DNA of 64,000 bases from Desulfobacula sp964562385 (lineage in GTDB: Bacteria > Desulfobacterota > Desulfobacteria > Desulfobacterales > Desulfobacteraceae): contig CAZLTD010000010.1 in the NCBI GenBank assembly GCA_964562385.1, positions 1 to 64,000 of the forward strand. The letters are read 5' to 3'. The notes beneath the pieces were generated by a model. That model made no database searches, was not told the DNA's origin, and was given only the letters and a program-made list of their open reading frames with translations. Of the stretch, positions 1-8,541 are shown one piece after another. The first letter of the stretch is position 1, and each line of letters opens with the position of its first letter. A program made the translations under genes and the position numbers.

Positions 1-122
1 TTCAAGTAAGGCAATGCACAGCTTTGCCCCTAAGTAATTTTGGAGCCGATCCTTATTTCATTTTAACAATTTTAGGCACTCTTCTATATTTCACAACCCG
101 GCTCAGCTGCGTATTAACCTTT

Positions 123-758
123 TTAATGCATCCCACTGCCAATAAGGCGCCCGATCCGGTGGGCACTTTGCCAGACATCTTCCTGGTCCTCTGCCCGGGA
201 ATAATCAACATCCGATGTCCGGGCACCCTGCCCATACATCAGCTCAACAGCGCTCATCTGGCAGTCATCCCCCCGGCCGCATGTCAAACAGGGCAGATTA
301 CCCTGAACCGAGATCTGCCCTGCAAGCTCCATACGCTCAAAATCCCTCAGTTCCGTGGCAAGGTTCAGATTCACGCTCTGTATGGCATCCGGCATCAAAC
401 CGGTTACAATTGTTGCACACAATTTTCCTTTAAGCAGGTTATTCACATGCCGCAGAGACCAGAAGCGCTCTAAAAGCGCTTTTGTGAAACCATCTATCTG
501 CCCGTAAGGGATATAGGCCCCGATAACAATGGCCCCGGCATTCTTGATCTTTTCGGCAAGACCCGGAAAATCGTCATCTGTTTTGCAGATATTGTCCGGG
601 ACACATTTTTTGCAGGCAAGACAGGGCCGTACATTGATTTGACTTAGTTTTACGAATTCGGATTCAAGCCCGGAGGCATCCAGCACTGCTTTAAGCAGCC
701 GATCAGTGTTACTGTTTTTTACGGGGCTTCCTGAAATACCCAGTATTTTAACTGTCAT
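123..758 (-). CDS. Iron-sulfur flavoprotein, NAD(P)H-dependent FMN reductase superfamily
   Basis: Predicted cytoplasmic flavoprotein that moves electrons between NAD(P)H or ferredoxin and an unknown acceptor. The 211-residue protein begins with an FMN phosphate loop, GISGSPVKNSNT (residues 7-18). It then has CLACKKCVPDNIC (residues 46-58), a CX2CX2CX5C cluster like that of Isf-type flavoproteins that bind a [4Fe-4S] centre. A second cysteine group lies at residues 157, 160 and 166 and is less usual. The start at 758 is chosen over an in-frame ATG 51 bases upstream because an AGGAAAGGA ribosome site sits just before it and the FMN motif then falls at the usual distance. The gene stands alone, with no partner visible to its left. 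The family is clear; the substrate is not. Confidence 0.8.
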   Translation of the reverse strand: MTVKILGISGSPVKNSNTDRLLKAVLDASGLESEFVKLSQINVRPCLACKKCVPDNICKTDDDFPGLAEKIKNAGAIVIGAYIPYGQIDGFTKALLERFWSLRHVNNLLKGKLCATIVTGLMPDAIQSVNLNLATELRDFERMELAGQISVQGNLPCLTCGRGDDCQMSAVELMYGQGARTSDVDYSRAEDQEDVWQSAHRIGRLIGSGMH

Positions 759-928
759 GATAAGTATCCTTTCCTGTCTTACGCGATTTAAAAAATTATT
801 ACCGTCCACAGCTTACCGGTCTGCATCATAATAATACGTTAGATCATAAAATTTTAAAATACGATAAGGATGCCAGGCAAAATTGTGCATTGCCGCTTAC
901 GTCCCTGAACATCCCATGCGTTCTGACG

Positions 929-1882
929 TCACCGGGAACGATCTTCCATAGAAAAAGCTTCTGATACCCGTTCTTTCTCTCCGGAAAATATTATATCTGT
1001 AAAACTATAGGGTGCGTCAACTTTGACGACCTCCTTTATTTTGGCTTGGATCGTATCCATCTCATCAATCGGTAGATTCTGTTTTAAAGCTGTAATCATA
1101 AAAACAAAATAATATGTTCGCCCAAGCCGACTGATAGAAATCCGACCTAATTCATATCCTTTGGGAAGCAGTAGTGTTGTCGTCTGGCTTAATTTTACCC
1201 GGATCTCCTGATGAGTGTCTCGAATTGTTAATTCTCCAAATGCATTTTTGATAATCTTAACCGGGTCACCGATTAAAAGCACGCAGAGAATCAATACAAC
1301 AATTGAATCTGTCACAGGCATGATAAAATCAAAAACCGTTCCTTCCAGAAAACCGGACAGTAAAAACACGCCACCAATGGCCCCGGAAATGACAGCATTT
1401 TGCAGAACAGCAGTCTTTTCCGTAGCCAGCATTATACTTTTATTTCCGGTCTTTTTCGACTGAACGACAAGATATAAGTATACCGTCGAACAAAGACAGA
1501 CCATGACAACAGAATAATATAAGATTGCAGTCCCGTTGATAGAATCAAACTGCCCGGCCGATATATATATAACTATTTTTATGATATTGGATATTGCAGC
1601 GAGCATGATAACTCCGAAGATCATCACGCCTTTGAACAGTGTATAAAGTGTTTCGTACATCGCGAATCCAAAAGGTTGCGTTATTGTCGGTTTTCTTGAT
1701 ACAAGGCCTGCAATTTTAATCCCCGCAAGCATCGATACCGCAGAAATAAAATTGAATATGCCGTCTATTAAAACAGCCTCGGATCTAGAAAAAACAAACG
1801 TAATGCCCCCGACAAGTCCCATACCCACGTATGCCCAGATAATCCGCCTCATTGTCCTGATTTCAATTGTTGCCATATTCAT
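929..1882 (-). CDS. Cation diffusion facilitator (CDF) family protein with altered metal site
   Basis: Inner-membrane protein of 317 residues with the CDF layout: about six membrane segments in the first 210 residues, then a cytoplasmic domain of about 90 residues. CDF proteins export divalent metals such as Zn, Fe or Mn by proton antiport. The second membrane segment reads AVLIDGIFN (residues 36-44), where active CDFs carry D-x-x-x-D or H-x-x-x-D. The first Asp is kept (D40) but the second position is Asn. The matching pair in the fifth segment, near LQNAVISGA, also lacks an obvious Asp/His pair. The protein may therefore carry a different ion or be inactive. An AGGGAAG ribosome site lies 8 bases before the start. 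No metal-responsive regulator is nearby. Confidence 0.75.
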   Translation of the reverse strand: MNMATIEIRTMRRIIWAYVGMGLVGGITFVFSRSEAVLIDGIFNFISAVSMLAGIKIAGLVSRKPTITQPFGFAMYETLYTLFKGVMIFGVIMLAAISNIIKIVIYISAGQFDSINGTAILYYSVVMVCLCSTVYLYLVVQSKKTGNKSIMLATEKTAVLQNAVISGAIGGVFLLSGFLEGTVFDFIMPVTDSIVVLILCVLLIGDPVKIIKNAFGELTIRDTHQEIRVKLSQTTTLLLPKGYELGRISISRLGRTYYFVFMITALKQNLPIDEMDTIQAKIKEVVKVDAPYSFTDIIFSGEKERVSEAFSMEDRSR

Positions 1883-2497
1883 AAAATTGACTTCCCTCTC
1901 AAGAGATGATTTAGTTTCTTTAAACCACCTGAACTCATTTTTTCCATTTCAAGTAAATGGATAATATTCAATTTTTTAGAAAGTACAGTTCCAGGTGCTT
2001 TTCGACCGCACCTGACATATGGCTTCCGTCAGGCGGCTATCCGAGCCCGGCGGTTCGGCAACAGCCATTAAATACGCGTTAAAATCAGTCACCGGACAAA
2101 ACTCGAAAATGAATTTTATATCATATATCCCGGTATGAAAAGGCAATTAATCATAGTATCACGGTTTTCAGTATTGATCTTAGTAAATGTAATATAATCT
2201 AAATAGCAAAAGATATATCCGACATTGTTTTATCAACTAAAATCTGATTGGTGACAGAATAATTGGTGCCGACCCTGAAAGGGTGGGCGCCGGAACAAAT
2301 CGGGGTGGGGCTGGACAATTAGAAGGGTTTTATCCGGGTATAGGGACATATCAATCGATTTTGAAAGATTTTTTATAGCGTCCCTGTAAAATTGCGCCGC
2401 GAAAATCGGGGTTATTTCTACTGGATCTGTGGCGAATTGACAATGCCCACTATAAAACGAACAAACATCAGGTTAAGTAAGAATAAAAACCTGAAGA
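1883..2497. other. Intergenic stretch with one strong hairpin
   Basis: No convincing gene is seen in these 615 bases. The only clear structure is a hairpin at 2265-2291, in which GGTGCC and ACCCT pair with AGGGT and GGCGCC across a three-base loop, with one mismatch and one wobble pair. No T-run follows on either strand, so it is not a standard terminator. The region lies between two minus-strand genes and must hold the promoter of the CDF gene, but I could not identify that promoter with confidence. Confidence 0.4.
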
Positions 2498-3550
2498 TCA
2501 GTTTCTAAGCCCTTCCATCTCATTTTCGGTAACTGTCTGATTCCTCCCGGAATTTTTGGCTTGATAGAGGGCATCATCCGCTCTTTTTATGGTATCGTCC
2601 AGAGGCTCACCGCCCTTGTACTGGGCAATCCCCAGCGATATGGTGATCGGACCGATAGTCTTACCGGTATCCTTTGTTTTCCAAATCATTTTTTTAAGGC
2701 TCAATCGTATCTGTTCCGCCAGCACAAAAGCCCCCTTAAGCGGGGTCTCAGGCAGGACAAGAATAAATTCCTCACCCCCGAAACGGGCGGCTATATCCTT
2801 GCCCTTGATATATTCTTTCAGCAGTTTGCTCAACATTTTAAGAACATTGTCGCCGATCAGATGCCCGAACGTGTCATTAACCCGCTTAAAATGATCAATA
2901 TCAACCATGACAACACAAAATGGAGTACCGGTTGCCTGGGTGGATTTAAGAATTTCAGCCATGGCCTCGTCAAACCCGTGACGGTTCAACAGCTTTGTCA
3001 GCATATCTGTCTTGGCGGTCTGTTTGATACCTTCAAGTTCTTTCCGCAGATCTTCAATTTCCGAAGCCGTTGAATCCACCTGCTTTTTTAAACTCTTCCC
3101 GGATTCGACAATGGACTTTGTTTCAGAAACGATGTTCTTGGCGATCCCTGTGATAACATCCATGGAGGATGTCTCTAACAGCCTTTTTTCATAGTCCTCC
3201 AGACTGTTCCCCTGGGCAGAAAGCTGACTGCCGGATTCACTGAGGTGCTGAGTCATTTCCGCCAGGATCTTTTGAAATTCCCGGGTAGCCTTTTCCGCCT
3301 GCAGTACCTGACGTTCCGCCATATGTTTTTTAAATAATTTATTGACGACATCATCAGAAAACGGTTTTTTGCTTTTAACCAGGGAATCAATATCCCGGTT
3401 GAGAAGCTCATTTCTTCCTGTGGCATATTCATACCAGAGAGCATAACTGATAGGGTTATATGATAATTTGTGTTTTGAAATATTCTGGAGGGTCATTCTC
3501 AAAAAAGTACCCGACTTTTCTGTGGACTCCGAGTATGTATTGTCAATCAT
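2498..3550 (-). CDS. GGDEF-domain diguanylate cyclase, cytoplasmic
   Basis: Predicted to make the second messenger cyclic di-GMP from two GTP. The 350-residue protein has no membrane segment or signal peptide. Residues 1-180 are helical, with a probable coiled coil around 140-178, and the GGDEF domain fills about 180-345. The metal-binding Asp begins DIDHFK (217-222) and the signature is RFGGEEF (256-262), a catalytically competent variant. The inhibitory site upstream, normally R-x-x-D, reads KGKD, so product feedback may be weakened. It lies 19 bases downstream of a response regulator on the same strand, so the two are probably co-transcribed and the regulator may control this enzyme as a separate subunit. 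Confidence 0.9.
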   Translation of the reverse strand: MIDNTYSESTEKSGTFLRMTLQNISKHKLSYNPISYALWYEYATGRNELLNRDIDSLVKSKKPFSDDVVNKLFKKHMAERQVLQAEKATREFQKILAEMTQHLSESGSQLSAQGNSLEDYEKRLLETSSMDVITGIAKNIVSETKSIVESGKSLKKQVDSTASEIEDLRKELEGIKQTAKTDMLTKLLNRHGFDEAMAEILKSTQATGTPFCVVMVDIDHFKRVNDTFGHLIGDNVLKMLSKLLKEYIKGKDIAARFGGEEFILVLPETPLKGAFVLAEQIRLSLKKMIWKTKDTGKTIGPITISLGIAQYKGGEPLDDTIKRADDALYQAKNSGRNQTVTENEMEGLRN

Positions 3551-3569
3551 GGGCTAACCTGTATCTGTC

Positions 3570-4070
3570 TTAAGGGGTTTGTTCCAGCTGCTGCCGGACA
3601 ATCAATCCGATTTCTTCGCAGTTAAAGGGCTTTTTAATAAAAGAAGAGTGGGAGTGCAGCACGTTGAACACATCATCGTGAACAATTTCATCCTCTGCAT
3701 ATCCGGACATAAACACAACTTTAATATCGGGCTGTATTTTCATCAATTCCGAAACCATTTTCGGGCCATTCATGTCGGGCATGACAACGTCTGCTAACAC
3801 AAGGTGGATCGGATCTTCATGGGTTTTGAAAATTTCAATAGCCCGGCTGGACGAGTGGGCATCTAAAAGCGTATACCCGCTTTCCTCCAGCATTCTGACG
3901 ATTACATTGCGGGTATCTTCATTGTCATCAACAACCAGAAGAGTTTCCATGTCATCCTTTTTCCGGGCAAGCCTCAAGTTAAGAAGCTCCTGGCTCAGCT
4001 CCCTGTTTTTTAACCGAAGGGCCTGAATTTCCGATATCAACTCTTCCTTGGTTTTTTCCTCATCTTTCAT
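3570..4070 (-). CDS. Single-domain response regulator with N-terminal coiled coil
   Basis: Receiver protein of 166 residues for a two-component phosphorelay. Residues 1-40 are a charged helical segment likely to form a coiled coil. A CheY-type receiver domain follows, with the acidic pair VVDDN (46-50), the phospho-acceptor Asp94 in VLADVVMPDMNG, and the conserved Lys in FIKKPF near residue 138. There is no output domain. The ATG at 4070 is preferred over an in-frame TTG two codons earlier because GGGGA lies seven bases before it. The next gene on the strand encodes a diguanylate cyclase whose N-terminus is also helical, so physical pairing of the two is plausible. No histidine kinase is adjacent. 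Confidence 0.88.
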   Translation of the reverse strand: MKDEEKTKEELISEIQALRLKNRELSQELLNLRLARKKDDMETLLVVDDNEDTRNVIVRMLEESGYTLLDAHSSSRAIEIFKTHEDPIHLVLADVVMPDMNGPKMVSELMKIQPDIKVVFMSGYAEDEIVHDDVFNVLHSHSSFIKKPFNCEEIGLIVRQQLEQTP

Positions 4071-4462
4071 AAACAAGTCCCCGCGTCTGATATAATTTGA
4101 ATTGTTAGCAGTGCATTAAGATGGATAGCGGTGCATACCAGATCCGGCACAAAGAATCAATTATTTTCCAAGTCGCGGACATTAGCTCACACAGGTACTG
4201 ACGATAATTGGAAGGGAAAAAAGTGATATTATTGCGGAGGGTTATATATTCGGCAAAACTCTTTTGCCCACATGATTAGTGCTCTGCACTCAGTTGACTG
4301 TCGGCATTTTGTTTGGTTCGCCGGATCATAGAGGACATTTTTATTCCAATTAATTCTATGCCTGAAAGGGAATATATTAAGATTGGCATGGCCCGGTATG
4401 ATCATGGCCATGCCTGATCTTTTTATTGTGCGGTCATGATCTGCTATAGATGGTATAAGCAG
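4071..4462. other. Intergenic region with a 9-bp hairpin downstream of the porin gene
   Basis: No gene is seen in these 392 bases. A perfect nine-pair hairpin, GGCATGGCC with GGCCATGCC around a 12-base loop, lies at 4385-4414, about 50 bases beyond the stop of the minus-strand porin gene. A run of five T follows on the plus strand, not on the minus strand, so its role as terminator of the porin transcript is uncertain. It may instead stabilise the 3' end of that mRNA. Confidence 0.4.
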
Positions 4463-5497
4463 TTAAAAATTAATCTGCCACTTGGCACCATAATACGTTG
4501 TCTCGACATCACCGGTTTCCTTGCCGTCGAACCGTCCTATTTCGGGCACAAAAAAGACACCGGGCGCCAGATTGATCGTGGCATTGACATAGTAAGCCTC
4601 GGCACTGTCTTCGCTGGCAGCGCTTTCCAAGTCGGTCTCTGCATAACCGTATCCGGCTTCAAATATAAACATGTCATTGAACTTATAGCCGACAACCAGT
4701 CCATAACCGATGCAGTCATTATCCCAGACCTGTCCGCCGGAAATGGAAGCATAGCCATCATCCCAGGCATTGTCACCGTCTACGGACACGGCGATAAGGT
4801 TCCCGGCATTTTCCCCGGTAAAAACAGCGGCATTCAAAAAAACAGGGCCGAAAACAAACTTGCTGCCCAGGGCGATCACGTAGGAATCAACATCATAGAC
4901 CGTGCCGCTGTCAATCAGTTCGTAGGAGTTATACCCACCGGCCACTTCAAGGGTCATTGAATCAAATGTAAAAGAGTAGCTCGCCTCAAAGGCCGGCATA
5001 CCGGCTTCTGCTGTAAAGCCAGTACCCAGATCGTTTTTATCCGGGTTCAACAACGCCATCTGAAAATTGCCAAATGACAGCCTGAGCATGGGCTCCCTGC
5101 CGGAATAGATAAACCCCTGTCCATTAAGGTTGTTGTCCACGCCATAGACCTGGTTCGAGTAAAACCAGTTCATGGGAGCATAGGTCTGACCCACCAGGAA
5201 TTTACCGGCCCCAAAATCCCATTCGCCGTAAAGTTTTCTGAGATTGACATTGCTGGCAGCACCATACTCGAAAACACCGGACAATTCGTCACTGACCGAT
5301 ACTTTTGCACCGATGCGCGAATTGCTCTGGAGAGCCAGGGCAAAATCCTCAGTATCGGCAGCAGCAGCGTTGTCCGTGTTGGTTTCAAATGTGGACACCC
5401 GGGCTGAACCATAAAAATCCCAGTCACCGGCCCATGCCGGCAGGACCAGGATGGCAAGCATTCCCAAAATAGTCGCGATCACTTTCATCGTTTTCAT
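4463..5497 (-). CDS. Outer-membrane beta-barrel porin-like protein (copy 1)
   Basis: Secreted 344-residue protein predicted to form an outer-membrane beta barrel. A Sec signal peptide ends at PAWA (about residue 23). The mature part is rich in alternating aromatic/glycine strands, and the last residue is Phe in KWQINF, the C-terminal signature read by the Bam machinery. It is rich in Asp and poor in Cys, as porins are. A clear paralogue lies at 26257-27294: both share GSARVSTF, SRIGAKV, GEWDFGAGKFLVGQT, GENAGNLIA, APGVFFVPEIGR and the C-terminus. No substrate can be named. An AAAGGAGA ribosome site precedes the ATG, and a TTGACA/TATAAT promoter lies about 80 bases upstream. It is the only gene of its transcript. 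Confidence 0.8.
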   Translation of the reverse strand: MKTMKVIATILGMLAILVLPAWAGDWDFYGSARVSTFETNTDNAAAADTEDFALALQSNSRIGAKVSVSDELSGVFEYGAASNVNLRKLYGEWDFGAGKFLVGQTYAPMNWFYSNQVYGVDNNLNGQGFIYSGREPMLRLSFGNFQMALLNPDKNDLGTGFTAEAGMPAFEASYSFTFDSMTLEVAGGYNSYELIDSGTVYDVDSYVIALGSKFVFGPVFLNAAVFTGENAGNLIAVSVDGDNAWDDGYASISGGQVWDNDCIGYGLVVGYKFNDMFIFEAGYGYAETDLESAASEDSAEAYYVNATINLAPGVFFVPEIGRFDGKETGDVETTYYGAKWQINF

Positions 5498-5576
5498 GAT
5501 TTTCTCCTTTTAAAGAAAATACCGGAATGATTTCAAAAAATTATAAATTAGGTGGTGAAAATTAGATAATCTTAAA

Positions 5577-5603
5577 ATTATAGAATATCGCGCCTGATGT
5601 CAA
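5577..5603 (-). promoter_or_regulatory. Sigma70-type promoter of porin copy 1
   Basis: On the minus strand TTGACA (5603-5598) is followed after 15 bases by TATAAT (5582-5577). Both hexamers are perfect, though the spacing is two bases shorter than ideal. It lies about 80 bases before the porin start, leaving an AT-rich untranslated leader. The same TTGACA box, with 17-base spacing, precedes the porin paralogue. Confidence 0.6.
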
Positions 5604-5734
5604 GCGCATGTTTGGATATTTTTATCACTTTGCAAAAGATGTGTCCGTTAGCCGCATGTTTGGCGGAAATGACACAGACACCCTAATTTACGGCAGATCT
5701 GCCGCTCCCTTCCCGATGCCGCCCCGTTACCATC

Positions 5735-6109
5735 TCATCTTGATGACGAGCCGTGTTGTTTCAGGTTGAACCAGCATGACAGGACAAATGCCACAAGTCC
5801 CAAAATAACCACGGCCGTATCGACAATCCAGACTTCCCAGGAGAAACCTGTCAGCCTGTCCGCGTAATACTTGACATAAGAGGCAGGCAGGTCGGTCTGC
5901 CCGAGCCTTAGCTTGACCTGCCAGTGCCAGTCGGTGCAGGGACAATATCCCCACCCGAAAAAATAACCCAAACCGAACCATGACAATATGGTCCCGCCGG
6001 TGGTGACAAGGTGCAGGCCCCGTGTTCTCTTCCATGCCCAGCCAGTCAGATTAAACAGGATAAAGCTGCCATGAAACAGGTTGAAAAAAAAATCAAGGAA
6101 TGTATACAT
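5735..6109 (-). CDS. DUF2784-family membrane protein
   Basis: Small inner-membrane protein of 124 residues with three or four hydrophobic segments. The core motif, GYCPCTDWHWQVK, matches the conserved CP-x-TxWxW stretch of DUF2784 proteins, which have no established function. The start at 6109 is preferred over an ATG eight codons earlier, because GGGAAAGA precedes it and the hydrophobic N-terminus then begins at once. It lies downstream of the kinase-lipoprotein pair on the same strand with an 87-base gap, so co-transcription is possible but not shown. Confidence 0.7.
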   Translation of the reverse strand: MYTFLDFFFNLFHGSFILFNLTGWAWKRTRGLHLVTTGGTILSWFGLGYFFGWGYCPCTDWHWQVKLRLGQTDLPASYVKYYADRLTGFSWEVWIVDTAVVILGLVAFVLSCWFNLKQHGSSSR

Positions 6110-6196
6110 GTCAAATTCTTTCCCGGGGATCACCTTTTTGTGAAAATCCCAAGCCGCCGGCCTGTATCTTACCCCATCTACAAAAGTTTACTTATT

Positions 6197-6811
6197 TCAC
6201 TCATTTTTTGGGATAATCATGGTGCCGGACTTCTTTTTTTGGTGCATCTGGACATCTATCTCTTTCATTTTCCGAAGTTTTTCTTCCAGGATGGTAATCT
6301 TAGCTTCACAGGCACGCATTTTTTTCAGTTCTTGGGTAATCTTTTTTTTATTCGCCCTGACGCGCTTTAATTCATTTTCAAGGTTAGCCTTTTTCTTTTG
6401 CGCCTGGGCAATTTGCTGCACTATACTGTTTTTCTCATCCCGGGACAGATTAATTTCCCGGATCAAGGCGGCCATCAGCAAGGCTGTTTCCGCTTCCTGG
6501 GCGGTCAGCCGCAGGCCTGAATAAATTGACAGCCAGTCAAGTGCTGCCTTGTAGTCGATTTCAGGATTATTGGGATGGATATTTAACAGTGCGGCTTTTC
6601 TTACGGCAAACTTAAAATACCCGGTATCTTTGTACTCTTTTGCGATAAAGGCATAGGCGTTGATAGCGGCTGCAAAATCCTGGGATACTTCTTCCGATTC
6701 TGCCAGGGCCATATGGTTCCGCGCCTTTACTTCACGATCGGGAACCGTAAATCCTGCAACACATCCGGTGAGCAAAAGACAAAGCAATAAAATAATACTA
6801 CGCATAATCAT
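6197..6811 (-). CDS. QseG/YfhG-like outer-membrane lipoprotein
   Basis: Lipoprotein of about 204 residues. The N-terminus is a short hydrophobic signal ending in the lipobox LLTGC, so the mature protein should start at that Cys. Residues 120-195 form a highly charged coiled coil that ends in MKEIDVQM, reminiscent of the C-terminus of QseG. It starts eight bases after the stop of the upstream histidine kinase, the same order as glrK(qseE)-qseG in enterobacteria, where the lipoprotein helps the kinase work. A longer open frame running back into the kinase gene is rejected as overlap. Two ATG codons (6811 and 6805) share the GAGGA ribosome site, and either may be used. The family assignment rests on context, lipobox and coiled coil. 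Confidence 0.65.
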   Translation of the reverse strand: MIMRSIILLLCLLLTGCVAGFTVPDREVKARNHMALAESEEVSQDFAAAINAYAFIAKEYKDTGYFKFAVRKAALLNIHPNNPEIDYKAALDWLSIYSGLRLTAQEAETALLMAALIREINLSRDEKNSIVQQIAQAQKKKANLENELKRVRANKKKITQELKKMRACEAKITILEEKLRKMKEIDVQMHQKKKSGTMIIPKNE

Positions 6812-6818
6812 ATATTCC

Positions 6819-8285
6819 TCAGGACAATCTGGAATTTTGACAATTTCCCAAAGCCTTTTTATCAGCAAGTGGAAACGCAACTTTGAACACAGAGCCCTGA
6901 TCAAGCTCGCTTTCAACATGAACCCTGCCGCCATGTCCTTCCACATAGGCCTTAACAATTGCAAGCCCCACACCGGACCCGTTGGTATTTGCCTGTTTCC
7001 TGTTGCTGGCCTGGTAAAACCGGACAAATATATTGGAAAGTTCATCCCGGCCAATACCGATGCCTGAATCCTGAACTGCAACCTGGATCCCGATATCGCC
7101 GGGGCTCAGAGTCACGACAACCGTTCCCTGCTCCGGTGTATATTTTATCGCATTGCTGACCAGGTTGCTGACAATGATTGACACCTTTTCCGTATCCAGC
7201 ATCACCTTTGGCGTTGGGGCAGCCTGAAGTTCAAGCGTTATCCTTTTTGATCCGGCAATCAGTTTTGCCTCTTCCACGATGGGTTCGACAATACTAAAAA
7301 GATCGGACAATTCCATATTGTAATGGAGCACACCGGATTCAAGTTTGGCCAGATCCAGGTATTGCTGGACAAACCCGACCATTCTGGTGACACAGCTGCA
7401 AATAATTTCAAGCATTCTTCGCTTGTCATCTCTGACAGCCCCGGAAGCTCTTAACACATCATGGGCAGACTGTATTGCCTGCAAAGGGGTTTTCAATTCA
7501 TGGGCAATCTGCTGCATGGTTTTTGTTCTCAACTCATTGGTATCATTTATTCTGGCACTCATGTCGTTGACGGCATCTGCCAGCAGTAAAATCTCATCAT
7601 TGGAGGATACATGGATCGTCTCAAATTTCCCCCGTGCAATCTGCTGGGTACCCCGGATCAACTCTTCGATGGGACGGGTAATGGTTCGGGTAATAATAAA
7701 AGCTGTGGCAATGGCCACAATTAATGTCCCGGCAATTAAAAGGAGCGCCACCTTGACGGATCTGGCGGTAATCGATTCAATCTGGCCCATCTGATCTTCA
7801 ATAACTGCCTGATTTCTGTTGATCAGGATATCAAGAGATTCAAAAAGAAACCGTGATTTTTCCTCCCGGCCCAGCCCTTGAACGTCAACAGGACCGGACA
7901 GGCTCTTTTTTTTGTCCTGCATATCCGCCACCAGTTCATTGTGAGCCTTCAGCATGTCACGCACCAGCATCCGGTCTTGATCCAGGGATTGTTTACCACG
8001 CAGTAATTTTAAATTCAGGGCAACCTGTTTGCTTATTTCAGCAAACAAAGAAAAATAGGCATCATCCCTTGAAACAAGATATTTTTTAGCATACCCGTTT
8101 TCATCCTGAATCATGTCCTGTAGCTGCCGTGCCACCTCCTGGGTTCTGACATTGGCATTAAGGATATGTTTCGCTCCGTTTGATACGGTTTTCAGCTCAT
8201 ACAGAACATAGGAACTGGAGATGATCATTATCGTGATAATAGCACCAAATCCGAGCATCATTTTTTTATATAAAGTCAACTTCAT
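6819..8285 (-). CDS. GlrK/QseE-like sensor histidine kinase
   Basis: Membrane-bound sensor kinase of 488 residues. Membrane segment 1 covers about residues 10-30, followed by a periplasmic four-helix-type sensor (31-175), membrane segment 2 (177-198) and HAMP (200-250). The dimerisation helix carries HELKTP with the phospho-accepting His262. The ATP-binding domain has NLVSNAIKYTPE, DSGIGIG and GSGVGLAIV. All catalytic boxes are intact. The ATG at 8285 is chosen over an in-frame TTG five codons earlier; AAAGGG lies just before it. The next gene encodes a QseG-like lipoprotein. The sigma54-dependent regulator (GlrR/QseF) that normally follows is not in this window, so the output partner is unknown. 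Confidence 0.88.
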   Translation of the reverse strand: MKLTLYKKMMLGFGAIITIMIISSSYVLYELKTVSNGAKHILNANVRTQEVARQLQDMIQDENGYAKKYLVSRDDAYFSLFAEISKQVALNLKLLRGKQSLDQDRMLVRDMLKAHNELVADMQDKKKSLSGPVDVQGLGREEKSRFLFESLDILINRNQAVIEDQMGQIESITARSVKVALLLIAGTLIVAIATAFIITRTITRPIEELIRGTQQIARGKFETIHVSSNDEILLLADAVNDMSARINDTNELRTKTMQQIAHELKTPLQAIQSAHDVLRASGAVRDDKRRMLEIICSCVTRMVGFVQQYLDLAKLESGVLHYNMELSDLFSIVEPIVEEAKLIAGSKRITLELQAAPTPKVMLDTEKVSIIVSNLVSNAIKYTPEQGTVVVTLSPGDIGIQVAVQDSGIGIGRDELSNIFVRFYQASNRKQANTNGSGVGLAIVKAYVEGHGGRVHVESELDQGSVFKVAFPLADKKALGNCQNSRLS

Positions 8286-8429
8286 TAACCCTTTCTTCAA
8301 ACATATATTCGCGTATTAATATCACATAACAGCGCGTCCGGTAAACACGGACGGACTTTAAAAATTCGGTCACCCATACCAAACGGTTATAAAAATTCAA
8401 GACCGCTGCCAGTGGCACCGTCCTGCGGC

Positions 8430-8459
8430 TTGACAAAAAACAACTTCCTAATCTATACC
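8430..8459 (+). promoter_or_regulatory. Sigma70-type promoter upstream of plsC
   Basis: TTGACA (8430-8435) and TATACC (8454-8459) are separated by 18 bases. The site lies about 80 bases before the acyltransferase start, in the gap between two divergent genes. The -10 box is imperfect. Confidence 0.45.
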
Positions 8460-8541
8460 TTCAGGACAGACAGATGCGGTAGAATGATAAAAAGACAATA
8501 CTCTTTATTTCATTTTTAAAGGGAGCCTGATCTAAAAACGA

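Noticed and set aside
4436..4960. Plus-strand frame of 174 codons antisense to porin copy 1
   Set aside because: Fully overlaps a gene with signal peptide, promoter and a paralogue; no ribosome site or family pattern.
6812..7081. Longer start for the QseG-like lipoprotein
   Set aside because: It would overlap the histidine kinase ATPase domain in another frame; the lipoprotein signal starts at 6811.
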